Part shown: positions 32,582-40,815 of the stretch, one piece after another | Numbering within the stretch: the first letter of the stretch is position 1 | Layout: every line of letters begins with the position of its first letter | Translations under genes and position numbers: made by a program | Origin: Saprospiraceae bacterium | GTDB lineage: Bacteria > Bacteroidota > Bacteroidia > Chitinophagales > Saprospiraceae | Assembly: GCA_019634045.1 (NCBI GenBank) | Contig: JAHQWA010000417.1 | Coordinates: 1-48,120 of the forward strand | DNA length: 48,120 nt | Direction of reading: 5' to 3' | Notes under the pieces: generated by a model | Databases searched by the model: none | Told to the model about the DNA's origin: nothing | The model's input: the letters and a program-made list of their open reading frames with translations, nothing else

Positions 32582-35134
32582 CTAAAAAGGAATATCCTCA
32601 TCATTCATCTTAGAAGGACGGGTGATGATATTGGTATAGGAGGCGGGATCAAAGTTCTCATCTGCGGGTAAGGCGCTAAAATCGGCGTCCTCAAGATCTG
32701 AGAAGCGAGCGTATTCAGGAGTAAATCTAAGTTTTACGGTTTTAAGAGCGCCATGCCGGTGCTTGGCGACGATAATTTCCGCTACATCTTTGAGGGATTG
32801 TCCCTCTTCGTCCTCGAGTATTTGATAGTATTCTGGTCGATAAATGAAAGATACGATATCGGCATCCTGTTCGATAGACCCACTTTCCCGCAGGTCACTC
32901 AACTGAGGACGCTTAGTCCCACCCCGTTGTTCTACTGCCCGACTCAACTGCGATAGCGCAATCACGGGAACGTGAAGTTCCTTCGCCAATCCCTTCAAGG
33001 CTCGGGAGATGGCACTTACCTCTTGCTCCCGGTTTCCTTTCTGGTTATCTCCTCCCCCACTCATAAGCTGCAAGTAGTCAATCACGATCATTTGAATATC
33101 GTGTTGCATCTTTAAGCGTCTACATTTTGCACGTAATTCAAAAACATTGATACCAGGAGTATCGTCAATGAAGATGGGCGCCTCTCCGATTCGTTCAATG
33201 GCGGAGTGCAGTTGCTGCCATTCATAATCCTCCAACTGACCACTACGCATCTTCATACCGGAGATTTCAGCCTCCATCGAAATGATACGCTGTGCTAACT
33301 GAAGGCTAGACATCTCCAGGGAGAAAAAGGCAATAGGTTTACTGAAGTCCACGGCTGCATTCTTGGCGAGAGACAGCGTGAACGCTGTATTATGAGTAAC
33401 GGTCATGTCTTCTAACAGAAATAATCTATCTCCGTCAATTTCAAAACCATAATAATCATCTACTTTATCAGGTTCCACTTGTATATCCGTCACATGCCAA
33501 TCTACAATGCTCTTCCATGGTCGGGCTTGTTTTCGTTGAATTCTAACCGGTACTTTATCAATGTCCCCGTAAATTCTACAGCGATATACGGTAGTTTCAA
33601 AACCAATTTCTTTTATGGTTGCCCGCTTAGGCTTCAAGGTCGTTCTGAAACCTAAAGAATCACAGAGGAACTTAATTTGTTTAGCCAGTTCCTCATCCTT
33701 TTGGGTTATCTCAAATCCATTAGATTGTACTAAGTAATGACCATCACTATCAATCAATCCAGCCAAGAGTTCAAGTCGATTCTCTGTACTATTTAGCAAA
33801 TAGGAATCTGGGATCACTTTGTGTCTTAATATCCCAAGCTGATTCAATTCTCGCTGAATAGAATATCCGCGATTGCCCGTATATCCTCCAGAAACCCCAT
33901 ACAATTGGCATTTCTTGGGATTTTTCTCGTATGTCTTCAGAGACAGCCCAAGTTCATCTGCATAGTTCCCTAGATAGGTAATTACTTCTTTATCTTGAGT
34001 CGCTATTTGTGATTTACCCTTGATTCCATCTCCTAGCCACAATCCCACAAAATAAGGTGGCAATGGCACTGATTTTTCTTCCAATTCAATTGCAACCTTA
34101 TAGCCTTTGTAATTCGTTCTAAATTTAGCCGACTTCTTAATCCAGTCTTGTACCGTAATATTTAGGACCTCCCCTCGTTCTCCGGCCCCTTCCTGCCGAC
34201 TCTTCTTTAGCGACAAAATATGGCTTTCATTAACTCGGTAGTCAATTCCCTTATTCTGGCGAACCCAGTACATCTGCTCGCGGCCTCTTGCAATCGACAA
34301 TACTTTTCTAGGGCCGGAATCAGGGCCCATCAGTAATTCTCCCGCTTTTACCTCTTCCACTGCTTTTAGGGTACCGTCAAACATCAATACCTTAGTACCC
34401 TTGCCTAAACACTTTCCCATGCCCGGCCTCGCCGCCAAAATGATCAAATCTGAAGATTGAAAACCGGACGTTAGTCGGTCTAATTCGGTGAAGCCCGTTG
34501 GAACTCCCGTGAGTCCTCCCTCCTGATTCTTCAACTCCTCCAATTGTTTCAACATCTTACCAGATAGCGAGCTCATGGATTCGTACCCTCTACTCATATT
34601 TTGCTGAGCGATTGAAAACAATCCTTGCTCTGCATCATCTAGCAATTGGAACACATCTGTGGTATCCTCGAACGCATCTTTGATCACCTTGGTGGATACC
34701 GTGATCAATTCCCGTTGGATATACTTTTGGGAGATGATCCGGGCGTGATACTCAATATTAGCTGCTGAAGCTACTTTATTGGTAAGTTCTACAATGTAGG
34801 CAGGTCCGCCGGCGGCTTCGAGATCTCCTCCTTTTCGAAGTTCCTCCGTCACCGTTAGCAGGTCGATCGGTTGTGATTTTTCAAAAAGCCGAAGCATGGA
34901 CTTATAGATGGACTTATGCGCATCTAAATAAAAACTGTCCGATCTTAGAATATCCAGGACAACGGGTAAGGCTTCTTTATCCAGCATGATGGCCCCCAGG
35001 ACCGCCTCCTCCAAAGGAAGTGCCTGTGGCTGCACCTTTCCAAAGACATAATTAGAAAGATCCCCACCTCTTTGGTAGGTCTTTCCGGGTCTCCAGTTTT
35101 TATCTGATTTGGCAGGTTTTTGTGGTTCAGCCAT
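32582..35134 (-). CDS. dnaB: Replicative DNA helicase DnaB interrupted by an intein
   Basis: 850 residues before splicing, about 509 after. The N-terminal domain (about 35-140, LEEAVLGAIMLDKEALPVVL) binds primase. The RecA-like helicase domain begins near 205. Walker A reads ARPGMGK, then the intein (242-582), then TAFTLSLAKN; splicing restores the Lys-Thr of the P-loop. Walker B is MIVIDYLQLMSG. The second well-known DnaB intein site, RESG/SIEQD, is uninterrupted (LRESGSIEQDADIVSF). The C terminus is acidic and ends in EDIPF. DnaB unwinds DNA ahead of the replication fork, and since the P-loop is split the helicase cannot work until splicing. A -7 element and DnaA boxes lie upstream. Confidence 0.97.
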   Translation of the reverse strand: MAEPQKPAKSDKNWRPGKTYQRGGDLSNYVFGKVQPQALPLEEAVLGAIMLDKEALPVVLDILRSDSFYLDAHKSIYKSMLRLFEKSQPIDLLTVTEELRKGGDLEAAGGPAYIVELTNKVASAANIEYHARIISQKYIQRELITVSTKVIKDAFEDTTDVFQLLDDAEQGLFSIAQQNMSRGYESMSSLSGKMLKQLEELKNQEGGLTGVPTGFTELDRLTSGFQSSDLIILAARPGMGKCLGKGTKVLMFDGTLKAVEEVKAGELLMGPDSGPRKVLSIARGREQMYWVRQNKGIDYRVNESHILSLKKSRQEGAGERGEVLNITVQDWIKKSAKFRTNYKGYKVAIELEEKSVPLPPYFVGLWLGDGIKGKSQIATQDKEVITYLGNYADELGLSLKTYEKNPKKCQLYGVSGGYTGNRGYSIQRELNQLGILRHKVIPDSYLLNSTENRLELLAGLIDSDGHYLVQSNGFEITQKDEELAKQIKFLCDSLGFRTTLKPKRATIKEIGFETTVYRCRIYGDIDKVPVRIQRKQARPWKSIVDWHVTDIQVEPDKVDDYYGFEIDGDRLFLLEDMTVTHNTAFTLSLAKNAAVDFSKPIAFFSLEMSSLQLAQRIISMEAEISGMKMRSGQLEDYEWQQLHSAIERIGEAPIFIDDTPGINVFELRAKCRRLKMQHDIQMIVIDYLQLMSGGGDNQKGNREQEVSAISRALKGLAKELHVPVIALSQLSRAVEQRGGTKRPQLSDLRESGSIEQDADIVSFIYRPEYYQILEDEEGQSLKDVAEIIVAKHRHGALKTVKLRFTPEYARFSDLEDADFSALPADENFDPASYTNIITRPSKMNDEDIPF
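33389..34411 (-). mobile_element. Full-length DnaB intein with LAGLIDADG homing endonuclease
   Basis: 341 residues, from Cys242 to Asn582 of the precursor. The start CLGKGTKVLMFDGTLKAVEE fits splicing block A. Block B is VNESHILSL, with the conserved His but Asn where many inteins have Thr. The two endonuclease helices are FVGLWLGDG (about 362-370) and LLAGLIDSDG (about 456-465), each ending in an acidic residue, so the nuclease may be active. Block F is YYGFEIDGDRLFLLEDM and block G is VTHN, with penultimate His581 and terminal Asn582. The +1 extein residue is Thr583. All residues needed for standard splicing are present. Confidence 0.95.
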
Positions 35135-35167
35135 GCTGTAGCGTCCAAATTATTAGGAAAAGGCAAA

Positions 35168-35175
35168 CAAATTTA
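35168..35175 (-). promoter_or_regulatory. -7 element of dnaB
   Basis: On the minus strand, TAAATTTG fits TAnnTTTG and places the start about 27 bases before the dnaB ATG. The -33 box is weak. The DnaA-box cluster lies 55-220 bases upstream of this element. Confidence 0.45.
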
Positions 35176-35229
35176 AGTCTTAGTGCTGGTAATGTCTAGA
35201 AACATTGTGTTAACATTGGGCTGCTCAAC

Positions 35230-35391
35230 TGTGGATAACCCTCTTTTTAATGTTGAAAACTACTACTTTGTCCACACTTTCCACATCAATGTGAAGAACT
35301 TAAAGAAGTAAGCTTGTGGGTTTTATCCAAGTTATGCATTTTTTTAGAACTGATCTAGTTTCGTTTCAAACTTACTTTACAGTGTGGAAAA
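35230..35391. promoter_or_regulatory. Cluster of DnaA boxes upstream of dnaB
   Basis: One perfect DnaA box (TTATCCACA, minus strand, 35230-35238) and two with a single change (TTGTCCACA, plus, 35268-35276; TTTTCCACA, minus, 35383-35391) lie in about 160 bases. Two weaker sites follow the same core: CTTTCCACA at 35277-35285 and TTATCCAAG at 35323-35331. T-rich runs (seven Ts at 35338-35345 and near 35402) lie close by. It could be a replication origin, or a DnaA-controlled dnaB promoter. Confidence 0.6.
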
Positions 35392-35398
35392 GTTCCCA

Positions 35399-35986
35399 TT
35401 ATTTTTTTGTTTCCGCCTTAATTTGCGGGGTTACTTGTTCGTATAGTTCCATCAATTGATTGGAAATATCATTCGTCAATTGATGTACTTGCAGCCCTGC
35501 CTGCAATCGTTCTTTTTCTTGGTCTGGTTTATAAAATTGAACGGACCCTAATTCTTTAAAATAATTCACCGACATCTCATCGTATAACTCTTGCAGTCCA
35601 TAAATTTCGGCCAATTGCGTCAAGACAGATGCGTCAAATTGCCGGGTAGATCCGCTCAAGATAGCCATATCCCAGGCAGACTTTTGCAAAATGGTTTGAC
35701 TAATCCCTACCCTCACACTGCTCATATTTTCCAAGCCCACTGTACTCAGGGAATCCAAGTCTGCCCGCATTTCTTTTACTTCCAGGAGGTTTGCGGCAAT
35801 ATTCCGCCTCAAGGATTCCTGGTTTTGTAACAATTCGGCCTCCAAAGCCTTAAGACTACTAAGGGCCAATTGATCTTCCTTGCGGTTTTCATTGCAATCA
35901 TTGACAATTAAAGCCAAGAATACAGCGACAACAATAGCAGGTACTTCTTCTACTATTTTGAGTAAAATTCGGCCAATTTTCTTCAT
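35399..35986 (-). CDS. DUF6090-like small membrane protein
   Basis: 195 residues from the ATG at 35986; a longer frame from 36040 runs through the promoter and is rejected. The N-terminal segment KIGRILLKIVEEVPAIVVAV followed by FLALIVNDCNENRKEDQ resembles the DUF6090 pattern of one helix followed by N.WNENRK. The remainder is a long charged helical region (ALEAELLQNQESLRRNIAAN) that is probably periplasmic, with a later Leu/Tyr-rich section. DUF6090 proteins are widespread in Bacteroidota and have no known activity. The gene is preceded by its own promoter, which overlaps the terminator of the neighbouring gene. Confidence 0.78.
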   Translation of the reverse strand: MKKIGRILLKIVEEVPAIVVAVFLALIVNDCNENRKEDQLALSSLKALEAELLQNQESLRRNIAANLLEVKEMRADLDSLSTVGLENMSSVRVGISQTILQKSAWDMAILSGSTRQFDASVLTQLAEIYGLQELYDEMSVNYFKELGSVQFYKPDQEKERLQAGLQVHQLTNDISNQLMELYEQVTPQIKAETKK

Positions 35987-36003
35987 TCGGGTGCGCTTTG
36001 TTT

Positions 36004-36032
36004 CAAATATACAGTAAAAGCCGAAGAGCAAA
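36004..36032 (-). promoter_or_regulatory. Promoter overlapping a terminator T tract
   Basis: On the minus strand, TTTG (36029-36032) lies within the T tract of the terminator. A 17-base spacer and TATATTTG (36004-36011) follow. The start would be near 35998, with a leader of about 11 bases before the ATG at 35986. Confidence 0.65.
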
Positions 36033-36066
36033 AAGGCCATCGATCAGTTCTAACCGATCGATGGCC
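36031..36066 (-). terminator. Intrinsic terminator after the coiled-coil protein gene
   Basis: A perfect 11-bp stem (GGCCATCGATC with its complement, 36035-36045 and 36056-36066) is followed on the minus strand by TTTTTG. It lies about 100 bases after the stop of the 36168-36842 gene. Confidence 0.85.
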
Positions 36067-36167
36067 ACATCCTTAATGTAAACACTCAAATATGTTTATG
36101 GGATTATAATTGTTTTTTTGGGGTGGCTCGAGGCCACATCATGTTCATGCTTAGTTTCTGAACAGAT

Positions 36168-36842
36168 TTAAAGGTCGCGCAATTTCTTTTGTACCATCTC
36201 AATCACTTCGCGCTGCACTTCCATTTGCTTCATCATATCCTCCTGCTCTCCGGAGTTCTTCAAGATATTCTCCTCGGCCTTGCGGATCGCAGCCTGTGCT
36301 TTTTCAATATCTTTTCGATAACGATCTTGTGCATTCTTTAGTTTCTTCATATTAGTCCCCATGTGACTCAGCTTCTTCTCTTCTGATTTCAGCTCAATCT
36401 TGATGGTTTCACGCGCTACCTCTAGTCCAAATCGCATCAGTATTTTTTCAGCTTCTACGCTTCGATCCGGATGGCGATCTGAAGCAACGTAGGTATCTTC
36501 TTCCTGCAAGTGTACCCAAAGCGTCAACTCTACATTTTTTCCTTTTTGCTCGATGGTAGTGAACAAATCCACGTCATCTCCTTTTCCTAGAGATACAATA
36601 TCTGCCTCTTCGGCTACCCATTCATCGGTTTTCCGATTGTGTTTTGACTTGGTATTATAGAAGCTCTTCATGTATCCTTCCCAAACCTTGCTCACTAGCT
36701 TCTGATCATTTTCTGGCAGTTCCAAAACCAAGGCGTTGTGCGTTCCAAGGCTCATGCTTCTGGATTGTTCTGCAATTTGTGTGTTTCCCAAAAATGGTAA
36801 AGTAAGTAGGGCAAAAACGAGTGTGAATAGTTTGAATTTCAT
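36168..36842 (-). CDS. Exported protein with C-terminal coiled coil
   Basis: 224 residues. Signal peptide 1-21 (LFTLVFALLTLPFLGNTQ). The mature N-terminal half (about 30-130) looks like a small mixed domain: NALVLELPENDQKLVSKVWE, GYMKSFYNTKSKHNRKTDEW and VELTLWVHLQEEDTYV. The C-terminal half (about 145-224) is a continuous charged coiled coil (KKLKNAQDRYRKDIEKAQAA, IRKAEENILKNSGEQEDMM) ending in VQKKLRDL. I do not recognise a named family; a structural or binding role in the periplasm is plausible. It has a strong terminator after it. The lipid kinase gene ends upstream, 85 bases away on the same strand. Confidence 0.8.
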   Translation of the reverse strand: MKFKLFTLVFALLTLPFLGNTQIAEQSRSMSLGTHNALVLELPENDQKLVSKVWEGYMKSFYNTKSKHNRKTDEWVAEEADIVSLGKGDDVDLFTTIEQKGKNVELTLWVHLQEEDTYVASDRHPDRSVEAEKILMRFGLEVARETIKIELKSEEKKLSHMGTNMKKLKNAQDRYRKDIEKAQAAIRKAEENILKNSGEQEDMMKQMEVQREVIEMVQKKLRDL

Positions 36843-36926
36843 GACTTTCGTAGAAATTTGTTTACTCTTAAGACGGGCTATTCAATTTTGGGTCACATCA
36901 AGGAGAAAGAATAGATAACATTAGAT

Positions 36927-37862
36927 TTATTTTGCGGCCGGACAGATAAAACGTAGCGCCTTTGTCGTAATTCCGAATTGCGCGGGGGTTTCTCCTAAAA
37001 ACTCACCATCCACTTCTAGGAGTGTCCCTGCTGTTTCAATCGCCAAGGTTTTCACTTGATCCGTATGTACCAAAGGATGCGATCCTATACTCCCATTGTA
37101 AAAGCGATAGGTATTTAGAATTACTTGCCACTTCTTCAGTTTGCCCGCAAAGGTCAGTGCCAACAGGCCGTCCGCTGGATCGGCATGTGGAACAAATTGC
37201 ATGCCCCCACCGGAATAGCGACAGACACCAATATTAATGGTATAAAAAAAGTCCTCAACGGTTTGGTCTTTAAACCGGAGTTTAGCTTTCTGCAACTGAT
37301 ATTGCCATAGACACCGCAGTACTACCCATAGATAGACCAGCTTATTGGCTAGGTGGGTTTTCATAAGTTCGACATAATGAACGACAAAGGCATCGTAGGC
37401 CAAGCCAGCTACGTTGGCAAAATAGTGCCGCTTTTCTTCTCCCTCATCTCGAAAATCTACCCATCCGATATCTTGCTGACTTTCATGACCTGTCAAGAAC
37501 ATTTGCAGCCAAGCCTTGCGCCCCCGTGGTATCCCATGGGTTTTAATCCAATCATTCCCCGTTCCCACGGGCAATAGGCAGTATAAAACCTCAGCAGAGG
37601 GAACAGTGCTTTGTTGCAGTATTCCATTAATTACTTCATTGTTGGTCCCATCTCCACCCACCGCCATCAGGTGCCTGCATCCACCCTCTATGGCTTGTTT
37701 AGCGAGTAGCGTAGCCTCTCGGCTATAGGTAGTAAAAGCGGTAGTGAAAACAACATTCGCTGATAATAATTCCTGCTCAATTGCCGGCCATAGCTTGCCA
37801 GCCTTCCCCCCAGAAGCTGCGGGGTTAATGATAATGTACCAATTAGCTGTAGTCCCTTTCAT
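36927..37862 (-). CDS. YegS/diacylglycerol-kinase-like lipid kinase
   Basis: 311 residues from the ATG at 37862; the frame from 37889 adds nine residues without support. Residues 1-130 form the catalytic domain: WYIIINPAASGGKAGKLW (phosphate-binding start), HLMAVGGDGTNNEVINGIL (the GGDGT signature of diacylglycerol and sphingosine kinases), and CLLPVGTGNDWIKTHGIPRG. The C-terminal part (about 140-310) has the beta-rich substrate domain with IGVCRYSGGGMQFVPHADPADGLL and a VDGEFLGETPAQFGI segment. It phosphorylates a lipid such as diacylglycerol, or may make precursors of phospho-lipids typical of Bacteroidota. The exact substrate cannot be read from the sequence. Confidence 0.9.
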   Translation of the reverse strand: MKGTTANWYIIINPAASGGKAGKLWPAIEQELLSANVVFTTAFTTYSREATLLAKQAIEGGCRHLMAVGGDGTNNEVINGILQQSTVPSAEVLYCLLPVGTGNDWIKTHGIPRGRKAWLQMFLTGHESQQDIGWVDFRDEGEEKRHYFANVAGLAYDAFVVHYVELMKTHLANKLVYLWVVLRCLWQYQLQKAKLRFKDQTVEDFFYTINIGVCRYSGGGMQFVPHADPADGLLALTFAGKLKKWQVILNTYRFYNGSIGSHPLVHTDQVKTLAIETAGTLLEVDGEFLGETPAQFGITTKALRFICPAAK

Positions 37863-37985
37863 GTCAATCAAATATAGACATACTCTCAAAGAATTTTAGG
37901 GCAAGGGGCTTAAGTTCATGAACCGATTCTCTATTTCAAGCAGTATCCCCTATTTTAGCCATTGAAAAACTAACTTATACAAGAC

Positions 37986-39110
37986 ATGTCAAAATACTTG
38001 GGACTTTTGATAGTCCTTCTCTTAGGTAGTTGCCAAAGTAGTGACACTACCCACCTCGATAAAATACCAGTCTTCGCCTGGACGGGTGGCCCTGGAGAGG
38101 CTACCGATGAAACCATTCTCACCGAATTCCAGTCCTGGAAGGAACGCGGTATTGACGGCTTGCTATACAATGGCGGACAGGATCCAGCCACCTATGCGCG
38201 GGTAGGGAAAATCGCAAAGACTGCTGGTCTAGAATTTCACACCTGGATTCCGACGATGGTGCAAGCAAAAACAGATGCGATCCAAGAAGAATGGTATGGT
38301 ATCAATGGCAAAGGAGAGCGAGCACTGGAACAGCCTGCCTATGTGGAATACTATAAGTTCCTTTGTCCCAATCACGAAGGCGTCTATGAATTCTTATCCA
38401 ATCTATATACGAGTGTTGCGGCAGTACCGGAGGTGGACGGGATTCACTTGGATTATATCCGCTTCCCCGATGTTATCTTGGCTCGAGGTCTTTGGGACAA
38501 ATATGGCCTGGTCATGGATAAGGAATACCCGGCCTATGACTATTGCTACGGGAAGGAATGCGTAGATGACTTCAAAGCCAAAACTGGCATTGATATTCTA
38601 GCGGAAGAGGACCCCAGCCAAGTGGATGCCTGGAAACAATATCGATATGACCTCATCACCTCCTTGGTCAACCGACTGGTCAAAGATGTTCATGCCAAAG
38701 GCAAAAAAATCCATGCTGCCGTCTTCCCGGGACCGAATTCTGTGGCTAAGCAGATCGTCCGGCAAGAATGGGATAAATGGGAGCTCGATGCTTTCTATCC
38801 GATGCACTATAATGATTTCTATCTCGAAAAGCCCGAGTGGGTCGGAGCGGTAACGCAGGAAGGGGTGAGTGCATTGGCAGGTAAAGCGCCGCTTTATAGC
38901 GGCTTGTTCATTTGCCCTAATCCAGAAAATAAGACGGAAGAGAATGATCCTGAGAATCATGGTCTGTTGCCCTCCGAAATCGAAACGGCCATTCGAGCTT
39001 CCATGGAAAATGGGGCCAAAGGGATCTGCCTCTTCACCCCCAAGAGAATGACCGATGCCCATTGGGAAGCCTTCGAAAAAGCCATTTATCAAACCTATAC
39101 CCCTCAGTAA
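37986..39110 (+). CDS. Lipoprotein glycoside hydrolase of the GHL10/GH10-like type
   Basis: 374 residues. A lipoprotein signal peptide has Cys16 in LLGSC. The mature enzyme has the (beta/alpha)8 pattern of the 'family 10-like' (GHL10/DUF187-type) putative glycosidases: VFAWTGGPGEATDETILTEF, a GIDGLLYNG strand, LEFHTWIPTM, the signature VDGIHLDYIRFPD (about 158-170), KKIHAAVFPGP and LDAFYPMHYNDF. The Asp in LDYIRFPD is the usual candidate catalytic residue. Since the protein is tethered to the membrane, the substrate is probably an external polysaccharide. The sulfatase gene begins 33 bases downstream on the same strand, so the two may form a small sulfated-glycan unit. There is no SusC/SusD pair in the window. 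Confidence 0.85.
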   Translation: MSKYLGLLIVLLLGSCQSSDTTHLDKIPVFAWTGGPGEATDETILTEFQSWKERGIDGLLYNGGQDPATYARVGKIAKTAGLEFHTWIPTMVQAKTDAIQEEWYGINGKGERALEQPAYVEYYKFLCPNHEGVYEFLSNLYTSVAAVPEVDGIHLDYIRFPDVILARGLWDKYGLVMDKEYPAYDYCYGKECVDDFKAKTGIDILAEEDPSQVDAWKQYRYDLITSLVNRLVKDVHAKGKKIHAAVFPGPNSVAKQIVRQEWDKWELDAFYPMHYNDFYLEKPEWVGAVTQEGVSALAGKAPLYSGLFICPNPENKTEENDPENHGLLPSEIETAIRASMENGAKGICLFTPKRMTDAHWEAFEKAIYQTYTPQ

Positions 39111-39143
39111 TTTAGGCCATTGCCGAGGATAAAGTCCATCATC

Positions 39144-40706
39144 ATGAAAACCCTTCTATTTCTTTTCTTTTCTCTTCTCCTTCTTTATGGGTGCAGCTCT
39201 GCGGTCGAAGAACAACCTACTCGTCCAAATATTATTTACGTCTTGGCGGATGATTTGGGCTATGGCGATCTATCCTGCTACAACGAGCAAGGTAAAATCC
39301 CTACGCCTAACTTGGATCAACTCACCCAGCAGGGAATCCGCTTTACGGATGCACATAGCTCTTCTGCGGTATGTACCCCTACCCGCTATAGCACGCTCAC
39401 CGGCCGCTACAACTGGCGTACACGCCTGAAATCTGGAGTACTCACGGGTAAATCGAAAGCCCTCATTCCCAATGACAGAACGACCGTCGCTTCTCTGCTA
39501 AAAAACCATGGCTACCGAACGGGCTTTGTGGGTAAATGGCATTTGGGCTGGGATTGGGGACTAACGACGGACACCTTAGGGGGAACGGGCTGGCAAGCCG
39601 TCGACTTTGACAATATGGATTTCACGAAACCTATCCGTAACAATCCAAACGACCTCGGTTTTGACTATGCTTATGGTCACTCCGGCTCCTTAGATATGGC
39701 TCCTTATGTTTATGTTGAAAATGGGAAAGTAACGGCGCTACCCGACAAGGTTACCGTGGATACCGGTAAGTATACCTGGTGGAGAGAAGGCCCCACCGCT
39801 CCCGACTTTATCCATGAACAGGTAACCCCGCACTTTTTTGAAAAAGCGTTTGAGTTTATCGAGCATGAGAAAGATTCTTCTTTTTTCCTCTACCTGGCCC
39901 TTCCTTCTCCGCACACTCCAATTTTACCTACGGAGGAATGGTTGGGTAAAAGCCAACTAAACCCCTACGCCGATTTCGTGATGATGATCGACGATTACAT
40001 GGGACAACTCAAGGCTGCTCTAGTCGAAAAAGGGATTGATCGGAATACCATCATTGTATTTACTAGTGATAATGGTTGTTCACCGGAGGCGGACTTTAAT
40101 GTCTTAGGGGAGAAAGGGCATGATCCTAGCTACATCTTCCGGGGGCATAAGGCCGATATTTATGAGGGGGGACATCGCGTTCCTTACATCGTACATTGGC
40201 CCGCCCAAATAAGCGATAGTCGGACCAGCGATCAGTTCGTTTGTAGTACCGATCTTCTGGCTACTTGTGCAGAGATTATAGGGGCTAGTTTGCAGGAGAG
40301 TGAAGGAGAGGACAGCTATAGTTATCTCCCCATTTTACTATCTGCAAATGGAGAAACAGATCGAGAAGATATTATTCACCACTCTATCAATGGTTCTTTC
40401 GCCATTCGGAAAGGGGATTATAAATTGATCATGAGCGCTGGCTCTGCGGGTTGGAGTTTTCCGACTCCTAAGCAATTGCAATCCATCGACAGTCTCCCTC
40501 CCATCCAATTGTACAATCTTAAGGATGATCCGGAAGAAGCGATCAACCTGCAGGCTGCCGACGGGCAACAGGTGGAGGCTCTTAAGGCCCTTTTGTCCAC
40601 CTATATCACCCAGGGACGAAGCACCCCCGGCACACCCCAAGAGAATGATCCCATCCAAAAGGAATGGAAGCAGATTAGTTTTATTGAGGAGCGCGCGGGG
40701 CAGTAG
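39144..40706 (+). CDS. S1-family sulfatase, lipoprotein
   Basis: 520 residues from the ATG at 39144; an in-frame TTG at 39120 gives an odd head. A lipoprotein signal peptide has Cys17 in LLYGC. The metal pair is Asp36-Asp37 in IYVLADDLGYGDLSC. The sulfatase signature is AVCTPTRYSTLTGR, with Cys77 as the residue converted to formylglycine. Further active-site parts are FVGKWHLGWDWG, HTPILPTEEW and VFTSDNGCSPE. A C-terminal region (about 370-500) has the usual four-strand subdomain. The enzyme needs a maturase (FGE or anSME), not encoded here. Substrate type (galactose-, glucosamine- or other sulfate) cannot be told from the sequence. It is followed by a 17-bp tandem repeat. Confidence 0.94.
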   Translation: MKTLLFLFFSLLLLYGCSSAVEEQPTRPNIIYVLADDLGYGDLSCYNEQGKIPTPNLDQLTQQGIRFTDAHSSSAVCTPTRYSTLTGRYNWRTRLKSGVLTGKSKALIPNDRTTVASLLKNHGYRTGFVGKWHLGWDWGLTTDTLGGTGWQAVDFDNMDFTKPIRNNPNDLGFDYAYGHSGSLDMAPYVYVENGKVTALPDKVTVDTGKYTWWREGPTAPDFIHEQVTPHFFEKAFEFIEHEKDSSFFLYLALPSPHTPILPTEEWLGKSQLNPYADFVMMIDDYMGQLKAALVEKGIDRNTIIVFTSDNGCSPEADFNVLGEKGHDPSYIFRGHKADIYEGGHRVPYIVHWPAQISDSRTSDQFVCSTDLLATCAEIIGASLQESEGEDSYSYLPILLSANGETDREDIIHHSINGSFAIRKGDYKLIMSAGSAGWSFPTPKQLQSIDSLPPIQLYNLKDDPEEAINLQAADGQQVEALKALLSTYITQGRSTPGTPQENDPIQKEWKQISFIEERAGQ

Positions 40707-40712
40707 GGTGCG

Positions 40713-40769
40713 ATGCATTGTATGCATTGTTGGTCGGCATGCATTGTTGGTCGGCATGCATTGTTGGTC
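40713..40769. repeat. 17-bp tandem repeat after the sulfatase gene
   Basis: The unit ATGCATTGTTGGTCGGC occurs twice in full (40722-40738, 40739-40755), once as the first 14 bases (40756-40769), and once as a 9-base start (40713-40721). The copies are identical where they overlap. It lies between convergent genes, 7 bases after the sulfatase stop. Confidence 0.9.
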
Positions 40770-40815
40770 AGAAGACGCAACAATGGGGGCAATGGGGGGG
40801 GCTGGTATTTTCGGC

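Noticed and set aside
40713..40769. CRISPR-like repeat
   Set aside because: The 17-bp units are directly adjacent with no spacers.
40793..40800. Run of eight G residues as a phase-variation tract
   Set aside because: It lies downstream of both neighbouring stop codons, so slippage would not switch a reading frame or a promoter.
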